Assembly: GCA_910584095.1 (NCBI GenBank)
Contig: CAJTYU010000005.1
Span: 1 to 64,000 of the forward strand
Source of the DNA: an uncultured Dorea sp.
GTDB taxonomy: Bacteria; Bacillota; Clostridia; Lachnospirales; Lachnospiraceae
Direction: 5' to 3'
DNA length: 64,000 nt
Shown here: piece by piece, positions 33,207-40,661 of the stretch
Layout: each line of letters starts with the position of its first letter
How positions within the stretch are numbered: position 1 is the stretch's first letter
Position numbers and translations under genes: made by a program
Notes under the pieces: model-generated
The model's input: only the letters and a program-made list of their open reading frames with translations
Databases searched by the model: none
Told to the model about the DNA's origin: nothing

Positions 33207-33677
33207 CTATACATGCTCTTTACAGCTCCACTCCGACACAGTAAGCTTAAAAACCGTCGTTTCATTTACCATTTTCTCCGGAAAAGTCCAGTCCGTCCTG
33301 CCTGTGTAATGCGCCGTCATCCTATTCAGTCCATAACACTTTTCTTCATAATCCTTCAGAAATTCAAGATTTCCTTTTCCCATCACGCTCTGGTACAGAT
33401 ACGTATAAGCGCAGGCTGTTTTCCGCTCTACAAGTTTGTGTCCTGTATCCATCTCAAAGGATACTCTGCTCTGCTCCTTGGCCAGCGCAATCTTCTTTCC
33501 TTCGCCAGCGCTGTGGAAATAAAGAATCAGCTCTCCGTTCTTATTCTCATAGCCAAAGTTCAGGGGCACAATATACGCCCCCTCATTGTCTGTCAGCCCA
33601 AGCCGGCAGATGTCGCAGCCATTCACAATCTCAAGCATCTTCCCATAATCTGTTATTTCCCTGTCTTTTCTTCTCAT
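33207..33677 (-). CDS. pyridoxamine 5'-phosphate oxidase-like flavin protein
   Basis: A 156-residue split-barrel FMN-binding protein of the PNPOx-like / NimA-like group. Features are CDICRLGLTDNEGAYIVPLNFGY at about residues 20-43 (split here for reading) and LYFHSAGEGKK near 54. NimA relatives reduce nitroimidazoles, but many members have no known role. The ATG at 33677 with AAGGAG 8 nt upstream is chosen. The gene is just downstream of a HAD hydrolase whose 3' end it nearly touches. Confidence 0.83.
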   Translation of the reverse strand: MRRKDREITDYGKMLEIVNGCDICRLGLTDNEGAYIVPLNFGYENKNGELILYFHSAGEGKKIALAKEQSRVSFEMDTGHKLVERKTACAYTYLYQSVMGKGNLEFLKDYEEKCYGLNRMTAHYTGRTDWTFPEKMVNETTVFKLTVSEWSCKEHV

Positions 33678-33697
33678 GATCTTATCTCCTTGCTCGG

Positions 33698-34336
33698 CTA
33701 TTCCGCACAATATGCCATGCTGTCATCCCGACCGTCCAACTCTAAAAGCGTTTCCAGCCGTCTCTTTGCATCCTCATACCCCATAAATTGGATTCCATGT
33801 ATTCCAAATCTTCTGGCCGCCTCAATATTTTCCGCGTTATCGTCAATAAACACACTTTCTGAAGGAAGAAGGGAATAGGTATCGCACAGATGCTTATAAA
33901 TCTCCCATTCCGGCTTCATCAGATGACATTCATGGGAAAATACCACGCCGTCCATAAACGGAAGAAACGGCATATGCTCCTTTGTTCTCTCAAACAGATC
34001 CTTGCCGTAATTAGACAGTACATACAACCGGTATCCTCTTTTTTTCAAATCTTTTACCCACTCCATTGTATATGGCATCTCCCATACCGTTTCTTCCGCA
34101 TGGCCATAGGCGTCCCGGATTAATTCCTCATGCTCCGGCGCATTTGCCACAAAGCCTTCTATCAGCTCTTTTGTCCCAATCGGCCCCCTGTCTGCTCTAA
34201 GCCACATGGCGCTGCAAAATACTGCATTCAGGACAGTCTCCTGTTCCTCCTTGGAATATCCTCTTTTCTTCACATATGTATAAGGGTCATACTCCACCAG
34301 AACCTTTCCAACGTCAAAAATAATATTCTTAATCAT
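33698..34336 (-). CDS. HAD-superfamily hydrolase, subfamily IA
   Basis: A 212-residue HAD hydrolase. Motif I is FDVGKVLVEYD, in which the second Asp of DxD is Gly, as in the IA variant 3 group that includes epoxide-hydrolase-like HADs. Motif II is YVLSNYG, motif III Lys is in LMKPEWEIY, and motif IV is FIDDNAENIEAA. Missing the general acid-base Asp may mean weak or altered phosphatase activity. The substrate is unknown. It precedes the PNPOx-like gene with 20 nt spacing. Confidence 0.88.
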   Translation of the reverse strand: MIKNIIFDVGKVLVEYDPYTYVKKRGYSKEEQETVLNAVFCSAMWLRADRGPIGTKELIEGFVANAPEHEELIRDAYGHAEETVWEMPYTMEWVKDLKKRGYRLYVLSNYGKDLFERTKEHMPFLPFMDGVVFSHECHLMKPEWEIYKHLCDTYSLLPSESVFIDDNAENIEAARRFGIHGIQFMGYEDAKRRLETLLELDGRDDSMAYCAE

Positions 34337-34385
34337 ATCTTACCCAAACTCTCCATCTAACAGCGTCAAATAGATTCCTAAAAAT

Positions 34386-34913
34386 TTATTCTTCGCCGAT
34401 AATCTCAATCTGACATACTTTCATCGCCTCCAGCGCCTGCTTATGGCTCTCTGGCGTCACTCCCGCGCAGCAGGAAGCATCCACGATCACAGCCGCCTCC
34501 GGCAAAGCCGCTTTCACAATCATCGCATTCGAGATGACACAGATATCCGTACAAAGCCCAATCAGAGTAACACTCCCAATCTTTTCCTGCCACTCGTCAT
34601 ATTTCTGAAGCGTGTTTCCCAAATCAAGGCAGCCAAAGGTCTTCTTATCCACCGGCAGTTCTCCTATCAGCTCTTGAATCTCCGAACGGATCTCCCATCC
34701 TTTTGTTCCGCGGATGCAGTGCCTTACCGGAAGCTTTTTTCCTTCCTGCGTCTGCAGGTAATCTTCTTCATGCGTATCCCTCGTGGCGATAATCCTGCCG
34801 TCAAACCCTTTTATTTTCTCTACTACCTTCGAAACAATCTTTTCCGCTTCCTTTGTTCCCAACGCTCCGTCAATAAAATCATTCTGCATGTCCACAACTA
34901 CTAAAATATTCAT
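34386..34913 (-). CDS. pncA: nicotinamidase/isochorismatase family hydrolase
   Basis: A 175-residue cysteine hydrolase. The catalytic triad is visible as Asp in VVDMQNDFIDG, Lys in DKKTFG and Cys in IGLCTDICV. TRDTHEEDY with later His supplies the metal site seen in nicotinamidases. It probably turns nicotinamide into nicotinate for NAD salvage. The ATG at 34913 has AAGGAG 8 nt upstream; a GTG just ahead is in frame. The gene stands about 50 nt ahead of the HAD gene. Confidence 0.85.
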   Translation of the reverse strand: MNILVVVDMQNDFIDGALGTKEAEKIVSKVVEKIKGFDGRIIATRDTHEEDYLQTQEGKKLPVRHCIRGTKGWEIRSEIQELIGELPVDKKTFGCLDLGNTLQKYDEWQEKIGSVTLIGLCTDICVISNAMIVKAALPEAAVIVDASCCAGVTPESHKQALEAMKVCQIEIIGEE

Positions 34914-35106
34914 CACACAATCTCCTTCCTATATACTTTTTCTTTCCTTCCCCGATAAGCTTCTTCCACAAACAACGTTACATCGTTCATGATTCTCCGT
35001 CATTTACTGAATCTTCATCCGTCTCCTCCTGATTCCACAGCTAAATCCTCCGCTTTCTTTTGATTATAGCATTCATGCCCTATTTAAGCAATTAACAATA
35101 AAAGAA

Positions 35107-35141
35107 CGCTTATTTCCTAACTCTATGATAGGAAATAAGCG
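35107..35141 (-). terminator. terminator of the decarboxylase operon
   Basis: CGCTTATTTCCTA (35107-35119) and TAGGAAATAAGCG (35129-35141) form a perfect 13-bp stem 30 nt past the last gene. The minus-strand transcript continues TTCTTTTATTG. Confidence 0.85.
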
Positions 35142-35172
35142 CCCTTAAGTTGATTACATATCATGCATGTTG

Positions 35173-36588
35173 TTATATCGGATAGCTTCCGTTCTCCGTA
35201 TCTGCAATCACCGGGTCAATCTTGGTCTGCTGAGCTTCCCTGTACTTAAAGAAATCCGTTGCAACCTGCGGGAACAGCGCGTAGGACAGCACATCCTCGT
35301 CCTGCTGGATCCACCGCTCGCATTCTTTACGCAGGGTGTCTAACTCATCCGGGATCAGGTCAGCCGGACGGCAGGTAATAACCTCCGGATTCTCCCCGAG
35401 AACTTTCTTCTTTACTTCCTCGTTAAACGGCTTAACGGTTGCTCCGTATTTGCCGCTTAAGACATCCTTGGTCTCCTTCGTCGCCATCTTATAGCGTTCG
35501 CCCATCAGCACGTTAAATACAGCCTGAGTACCTACAATCTGAGAGGACGGCGTAACAAGCGGCGGCTCGCCTAAGTCTTTACGAACCTTTGGAACCTCTT
35601 CGAGCACTTCATAATACTTATCCTCTGCATTCTGCTCCTTAAGCTGCGAGGTCAGATTCGAAAGCATGCCGCCCGGAACCTGATAAAGCAAGGTCTTGAT
35701 ATTTACTCCCATATTCTTTGGATTGAGCAGTCCGCTCTCCAAAGCCTTGTCACGGATCGGACGGAAATGGTCCGCAATCTCCGACAGCAGGTTCTGGTCA
35801 AATCCGGTATCATACGGAGTTCCCTTAAAGGTCTCCACCATAACCTCTGTTGCGGGCTGTGAAGTTCCCAGCGCAAATGGAGACATAGCCGTATCAATCA
35901 CATCCACGCCCGCTTCCACTGCCTTTAAATAGGTCATGGACGCAACGCCTGACGTGTAGTGGGTATGGAGCTGGATCGGGATATTTACCGCGTCCTTTAA
36001 GGCTCCGATCAGCTCCGTCGCCTTATATGGAACCAGAAGCCCAGCCATATCCTTGATACAGATGGAATTTGCTCCCATCTCCTCAATTCTCTTCGCAATG
36101 TCTACCCAGTAATCCAGCGTATAGGCATCGCCCAGCGTATAGGAAAGCGCCACCTGTGCGTCGGCCTTCTCCCTGTTGGCCGCGGTAACGGCAGTCTGCA
36201 AGTTTCTAAGGTCGTTGAGACAGTCAAAGATCCGGATAATATCAATGCCGTTTGCCACGGACTTCTGCACAAAATATTCTACTACGTCGTCCGCATAAGG
36301 ACGATATCCCAGAATATTCTGTCCTCTGAACAGCATCTGCAGCTTTGTGTTTTTAAATCCGTCGCGGAATTTTCTCAGTCTCTCCCATGGGTCTTCCTTC
36401 AGAAACCGGAGGGATGCGTCAAAGGTCGCGCCGCCCCAGCACTCTACGGAATGATATCCCACCTGATCCATCTTCTCTACGATCGGCAGCATCTGCTCTG
36501 TTGTCATACGTGTGGCAATCAAAGACTGATGCGCGTCTCTCAAAATGGTCTCTGTTATCTTAATTGGTCGTTTTCCCATTTCTACCAT
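35173..36588 (-). CDS. oadA: oxaloacetate decarboxylase alpha / transcarboxylase 5S-like subunit
   Basis: A 471-residue carboxyltransferase of the pyruvate/oxaloacetate type. The HMGL-like barrel begins ITETILRDAHQSL, and the metal-binding Lys and His are in ICIKDMAGLL and LHTHYTSG. It has a PYC_OADA domain (about 290-460) but no C-terminal biotin domain, unlike Klebsiella OadA; the biotin carrier is the separate protein at 37863-38228. It should pass CO2 between oxaloacetate/pyruvate and biotin. The ATG at 36588 with GGAGG upstream is preferred to the ATG five codons earlier. It is the last gene of the operon. Confidence 0.93.
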   Translation of the reverse strand: MVEMGKRPIKITETILRDAHQSLIATRMTTEQMLPIVEKMDQVGYHSVECWGGATFDASLRFLKEDPWERLRKFRDGFKNTKLQMLFRGQNILGYRPYADDVVEYFVQKSVANGIDIIRIFDCLNDLRNLQTAVTAANREKADAQVALSYTLGDAYTLDYWVDIAKRIEEMGANSICIKDMAGLLVPYKATELIGALKDAVNIPIQLHTHYTSGVASMTYLKAVEAGVDVIDTAMSPFALGTSQPATEVMVETFKGTPYDTGFDQNLLSEIADHFRPIRDKALESGLLNPKNMGVNIKTLLYQVPGGMLSNLTSQLKEQNAEDKYYEVLEEVPKVRKDLGEPPLVTPSSQIVGTQAVFNVLMGERYKMATKETKDVLSGKYGATVKPFNEEVKKKVLGENPEVITCRPADLIPDELDTLRKECERWIQQDEDVLSYALFPQVATDFFKYREAQQTKIDPVIADTENGSYPI

Positions 36589-36666
36589 TATATCTTCCTC
36601 CATATATTTATTAAATCCTTGATAGCAGGATTACCAGTTCATGATCAAGCAAATCTCTTCCTGTTG

Positions 36667-37818
36667 TTACACAACCCCAAAGATCGCCATAAAGGTACCG
36701 GCAGCTACTGCCGTGCCGATAACGCCGGCCACATTCGGTCCCATAGCATGCATCAGGAGGAAGTTGGTCGGATCTGCCTCCGCTCCTACCTTCTGCGAAA
36801 CCCTGGCCGCCATAGGAACCGCGGATACTCCCGCAGAACCGATCAGCGGATTCACCTTGCCGCCGGTTGCCTTGCACATAATCTTGCCGAAAACCACTCC
36901 GGCTGCCGTACCAAATGCAAATGCTACCAAACCAAGGATTACAATCTTAATGGTATCCCAGTTCAGGAACGCCTCCGCGCTTGTGGTAGCTCCTACCGAC
37001 GTGCCAAGAAGAATAACGACGATATACATTAGTGCGTTCGAAGCCGTCTCGGTAAGCTGCCTAACCACACCGGACTCCCGGAACAGATTTCCAAGCATCA
37101 GCATACCTACAAGAGGCGCTGTAGTCGGAAGAATCATACATACCACGATGGTAACAATGATCGGGAACAGGATACGCTCCAGCTTGGATACCGGACGCAG
37201 CTGCTCCATCTTGATCTGACGCTCCGCCTTTGTGGTCAGAAGCTTCATGATCGGCGGCTGAATAATCGGCACCAGAGCCATATAGGAATAGGCGGCAACC
37301 GCGATCGGTCCCATGATCGCCGTCTGCTGCAGCTTGCCCGCAAGGAAAATGGACGTCGGTCCGTCCGCGCCTCCGATAATAGATACAGCCGCCGCTGCCT
37401 TATCAGAAAAGCCCATCGCCATAGCGCCAAGATATGCCGCAAAAATACCAAACTGCGCGGCCGCTCCCAGAAGGAAGCTCTTTGGATTCGCGATCAGCGG
37501 ACCGAAATCCGTCATCGCCCCAACGCCCATAAAAATCAGCGAGGGAAGGATCGCCCACTCATCCAGAATGTAGAAATAGTAGAGCAGTCCGCCGGTTCCA
37601 TTTGCCGCGTCCTCGGCATGCAGCATAATATCCGGATAGATATTAACCAGAAGCATGCCGAAAGCAATCGGTACCAGCAGCAAAGGCTCAAACTCGTGCC
37701 TGATAGCCAGATACAGGAAAAAGCAAGCCACTCCGATCATGATCAGGTTGCCTCCCGTCAGATTCAAAAACGCCGTCTGATGCACGAGGTTCTCTAATGT
37801 TGTTGCAATATAATCCAT
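36667..37818 (-). CDS. oadB: sodium-translocating decarboxylase beta subunit
   Basis: A 383-residue integral membrane protein of the OadB/MmdB/GcdB family, with about nine or more hydrophobic segments. It decarboxylates carboxybiotin and couples this to export of two Na+. The conserved stretch GGADGPTSIF near residue 150 and the C-terminal NFLLMHAMGPNVAGVIG are family hallmarks. GGAGG precedes the ATG. It follows the biotin protein gene by 44 nt. Confidence 0.96.
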   Translation of the reverse strand: MDYIATTLENLVHQTAFLNLTGGNLIMIGVACFFLYLAIRHEFEPLLLVPIAFGMLLVNIYPDIMLHAEDAANGTGGLLYYFYILDEWAILPSLIFMGVGAMTDFGPLIANPKSFLLGAAAQFGIFAAYLGAMAMGFSDKAAAAVSIIGGADGPTSIFLAGKLQQTAIMGPIAVAAYSYMALVPIIQPPIMKLLTTKAERQIKMEQLRPVSKLERILFPIIVTIVVCMILPTTAPLVGMLMLGNLFRESGVVRQLTETASNALMYIVVILLGTSVGATTSAEAFLNWDTIKIVILGLVAFAFGTAAGVVFGKIMCKATGGKVNPLIGSAGVSAVPMAARVSQKVGAEADPTNFLLMHAMGPNVAGVIGTAVAAGTFMAIFGVV

Positions 37819-37862
37819 TTTATAACCTCCAGTCGTGTCTAGGACATAAGTTCAGTTATGCT

Positions 37863-38228
37863 TTAGTTTAATGTAGCAAGAACAGCTCCGGCCTCAATTG
37901 CGTCGCCCACTGCCGCGTCAATGCTCGCTACAGTTCCGTCTTCCGGCGCCACGACTGGAATCTCCATCTTCATTGCCTCGATAATAACCACCGGATCACC
38001 CTTCTTCACACTCTGTCCCACATTCGCTTCAATCTTAAATACTTTGCCCGCCGCTCCGGCCTTTACTTCAATAGAACCTGCCCCTGCGGCTGCCTTCGGA
38101 GCCGGCGCTGTCTTCGGAACCGCGATCGGCGCCGCTGCCGGCGCTGCCGCAGGCTGTGCTCCCGCCGCCTTTTCTTCCACAGTTACATCGTATACGCTGC
38201 CATTCACTGTAATTGTATAATTTTTCAT
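37863..38228 (-). CDS. biotin carrier protein of the decarboxylase complex
   Basis: A 121-residue biotin carboxyl carrier. The N-terminal segment (residues 1-20) leads to an Ala-Pro-rich flexible linker (about 22-48) and a biotinyl domain with the biotinylation site EAMKMEI. It corresponds to MmdC/GcdC or the 1.3S subunit of transcarboxylase and carries CO2 between the two carboxyltransferases and OadB. AGGAGG lies ahead of the ATG. Confidence 0.95.
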   Translation of the reverse strand: MKNYTITVNGSVYDVTVEEKAAGAQPAAAPAAAPIAVPKTAPAPKAAAGAGSIEVKAGAAGKVFKIEANVGQSVKKGDPVVIIEAMKMEIPVVAPEDGTVASIDAAVGDAIEAGAVLATLN

Positions 38229-38248
38229 TGCTTATTTCCTCCTTATCA

Positions 38249-39025
38249 TTAATTCCACTTATTTGATTTTCTTCTCTTTATGCTTCTTACAACAAAACCG
38301 TCTGTTGTTGTGCCCTCTGCCGCTGCGATCGCCGCCGCGATCACCGCGATCAGTTCGGAATCATCCGTCTTCGGTACAGCCGTTCTCCGTACCGGAGCTG
38401 CCGGCGGCGCCACAGACGCGGACGTCTCTTTGACTTCCGGTTTCTTCCGGAACTTATTCTGTATCGCAGGAATGTACTTGAATAAAGAAATAATCAGTGA
38501 AATGATTATCAGTACAACAAATACGGTTCCCATGCCAAGCAGCGTATTCAAACCTGCTTTCTCTAATATCTCTCCCATTGAAAACTGTGCGCTGACGGTC
38601 AGGCTATCCAGATACAGCTCCTCGTCAAAGACAAATTCTACCACCGCAGTCCTGTCCTCAAACGTTGTCTCCGTGGATACCACCAGTTCATCCGCACCAG
38701 CCTCAAAGGTATAATCTCCATGTTCTACGTATGCTCCGCACTCCTCTTCTCCGGCCTTCCATGCATCGATCGCACCTAAGTATTTTTCCGGAGTTAACGG
38801 GAGCCCCATTTCAGTAAGCTGCTGTTCAAAGGCAAAATCCCTCAGTCCTTTGATCTGTTCAACCGACGCGTCGTCATAGTTCGGGAAATAAGTAAACACA
38901 TAATCCACAACTTGGCTGACCGCAGCCTCATCGTATTCGATTACTTCCTTTTCCTGTCCGCATCCCGTTGTGAAAGCAAGCACGGCTGTCAGCATACATA
39001 TTAATAAGCTAATCTTTTTCTTCAC
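38249..39025 (-). CDS. OadG-family subunit with extra N-terminal lipoprotein-like domain
   Basis: A 258-residue protein. The C-terminal third has the OadG/MmdD pattern: one transmembrane helix (about 165-190, LLGMGTVFVVLIIISLIIS) followed by a basic, Pro/Ala-rich tail. Ordinary gamma/delta subunits are about 80-140 residues. Here an extra part precedes it, with a signal sequence and a lipobox-like TTGC at residue 22, then an extracytoplasmic alpha/beta domain of about 130 residues that resembles DUF3887 in its pattern. It starts with GTG at 39025, with GAGGTGA upstream. The subunit assembles the Na+ pump; the function of the outer domain is unknown. Confidence 0.85.
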   Translation of the reverse strand: MKKKISLLICMLTAVLAFTTGCGQEKEVIEYDEAAVSQVVDYVFTYFPNYDDASVEQIKGLRDFAFEQQLTEMGLPLTPEKYLGAIDAWKAGEEECGAYVEHGDYTFEAGADELVVSTETTFEDRTAVVEFVFDEELYLDSLTVSAQFSMGEILEKAGLNTLLGMGTVFVVLIIISLIISLFKYIPAIQNKFRKKPEVKETSASVAPPAAPVRRTAVPKTDDSELIAVIAAAIAAAEGTTTDGFVVRSIKRRKSNKWN

Positions 39026-39039
39026 TTTGCTTCACCTCG

Positions 39040-40482
39040 CTAAACTGTTCCGTGTTTCTTTGAAGGACGTACTTCTTTCTTCGTAAAGAGCATCTCAAAT
39101 GCCCCGATCACATATTTTCTTGTATCTGCCGGCTGAATCACCGCATCTACGTATCCTCTTCTTGCCGCCGACATAGGACTGGACTGCAGTTCCTTATATT
39201 CCGCCGCTTTTTCATTCAGCACTCTGCTGTCAGCTCCCGCATACATGATCTTGGCGGCAAGCTTCGCATCCATCATCCCGATCTCAGCCTCCGGCCATGC
39301 ATATACCATGTCCGCTCCGATTGATTTACTGTTCATTGCCACATAAGCGCTTCCATATGCCTTGCCGGTCACAACATTTACCTTCGGAACCGTCGCGTTT
39401 GTAAAGGAATATACTAACTTAGCCGCCGCCTTCGCAAGATTCCGCTCAGAACACTTTCCCGCCGTAAATCCATTGACGTTGGTAAGGGTCAGCACCGGAA
39501 TATTAAATGCGTCGCAGAATTCTACAAACTCCGCGGCTTTCTTCGCGCCCTTTGCTGAAAGGGAACCGTCAAATTCAGCCGTTACATTCGCTGCGGAATC
39601 ATAAACCTTAGAGCGGTTCGCCGCCGCGCCTACGGTCATTCCGTTTAGACGGATAAATCCAGTCACCATATCCTTTGCATATTCTCTCTTTGTCTCAAAG
39701 AACACATTGCCGTCTGAAATATTCGCAAGGGCAATCGCCGTATCCTCTGCCGCATTTTCAATTCCTGCACATGCGCGGTTCAGATCATCCGTACACTCGC
39801 AATAGGATGCTTCCTCTTCATTATTGCCCGGCAGCATACATACCAGAGAACGGATATCTGCAAGAATCTCATCCTCTGTGCCGACGCCGTCCACCAGTCC
39901 TGCCTCTTCGCTCTGATACTTTGCAGATGAAGTATCGCATTTGCCGATGTCATTGCCCGGAATCGCATTGGGAGAATTTACAAATAATCTGGCCTCCTTC
40001 TCTTCCATGAACGTAAAATCAGAAAGCGCCGGAAGCACGGAAAGTCCGCCTCCGCAAGTGCCGAATACTGCGGAAATCTGCGGAATCACGCCGGAAGCCA
40101 TTGCCTGCTTCAGATATAGGTTTCCAAAACCATCCAGCGCGTCTGTCGCCTCCTGAAGCCTCATGCCCGCACAGTCAAGAAGGCCGATCACCGGCGCTCC
40201 CATCTTCATCGCCAAATCATAGATATTTGCAATCTTTTTCGCATGCATCTCTCCAATGGTTCCGTTTAAGACCTCTGCATTCTGGCTGTAAACATATACC
40301 AGATTACCGTCGATGACACCGTATCCGGTAATCACACCGTCTCCGGGAGTCTCTTTTTCCTGCATGTTGAAATCTGTAGCTCTGGCAGTCACTGCTCCGC
40401 CAATTTCAACAAAACTTCCCGCGTCAAGCAGAGCTGTAATTCTTCTGCCTGCTGCACTTGTTGTTGCTATGTTACTACTCAT
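39040..40482 (-). CDS. acyl-CoA carboxyltransferase subunit (methylmalonyl-CoA decarboxylase alpha / 12S type)
   Basis: A 480-residue carboxyl_trans protein with the N- and C-terminal crotonase-like halves. GTCGGGLSVLPALSDF near residue 145 and VTGKAYGSAYVAM near 375 form the two oxyanion-hole regions. Relatives include MmdA, GcdA and the 12S transcarboxylase subunit. It moves carboxyl between an acyl-CoA, probably methylmalonyl-CoA or a similar one, and biotin. At 480 residues it is a little shorter than the usual 510. It is the first gene of the operon, 14 nt before the OadG gene. The ATG at 40482 with GGAGGG is preferred to one five codons earlier. Confidence 0.9.
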   Translation of the reverse strand: MSSNIATTSAAGRRITALLDAGSFVEIGGAVTARATDFNMQEKETPGDGVITGYGVIDGNLVYVYSQNAEVLNGTIGEMHAKKIANIYDLAMKMGAPVIGLLDCAGMRLQEATDALDGFGNLYLKQAMASGVIPQISAVFGTCGGGLSVLPALSDFTFMEEKEARLFVNSPNAIPGNDIGKCDTSSAKYQSEEAGLVDGVGTEDEILADIRSLVCMLPGNNEEEASYCECTDDLNRACAGIENAAEDTAIALANISDGNVFFETKREYAKDMVTGFIRLNGMTVGAAANRSKVYDSAANVTAEFDGSLSAKGAKKAAEFVEFCDAFNIPVLTLTNVNGFTAGKCSERNLAKAAAKLVYSFTNATVPKVNVVTGKAYGSAYVAMNSKSIGADMVYAWPEAEIGMMDAKLAAKIMYAGADSRVLNEKAAEYKELQSSPMSAARRGYVDAVIQPADTRKYVIGAFEMLFTKKEVRPSKKHGTV

Positions 40483-40552
40483 AACCCAGCCCTCCATTTT
40501 CCTTACTATACTTGTATATTAGGTTTATATAATAACCAAATTTCTGCCTTGT

Positions 40553-40583
40553 ATATTATAACTTTTATTTCTGTAAAGTGCAA
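40553..40583 (-). promoter_or_regulatory. promoter of the decarboxylase operon
   Basis: On the minus strand TGTTATAAT is an extended -10 element (hexamer 40558-40553). TTGCAC (40583-40578) is 19 nt upstream, longer than ideal. This lies between leuA and the operon. Confidence 0.55.
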
Positions 40584-40616
40584 TAGTTTTATTTATTTTT
40601 GTTAAATAAATATCAA

Positions 40617-40647
40617 GTAGCGCGGCAAAATCCTTTTACCGCGCTAC
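40617..40647 (-). terminator. hairpin after the leuA-AraC gene
   Basis: GTAGCGCGG (40617-40625) pairs with CCGCGCTAC (40639-40647), a GC-rich stem 15 nt past the stop codon. The tract after it is only moderately T-rich (TTGATATTTATTT). Confidence 0.65.
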
Positions 40648-40661
40648 CTGCAAATGATATG

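Noticed and set aside
33698..34336. HAD protein as a pseudogene because of the missing second Asp in motif I
   Set aside because: Gly at this position is common in HAD subfamily IA variant 3, and all other motifs are intact.
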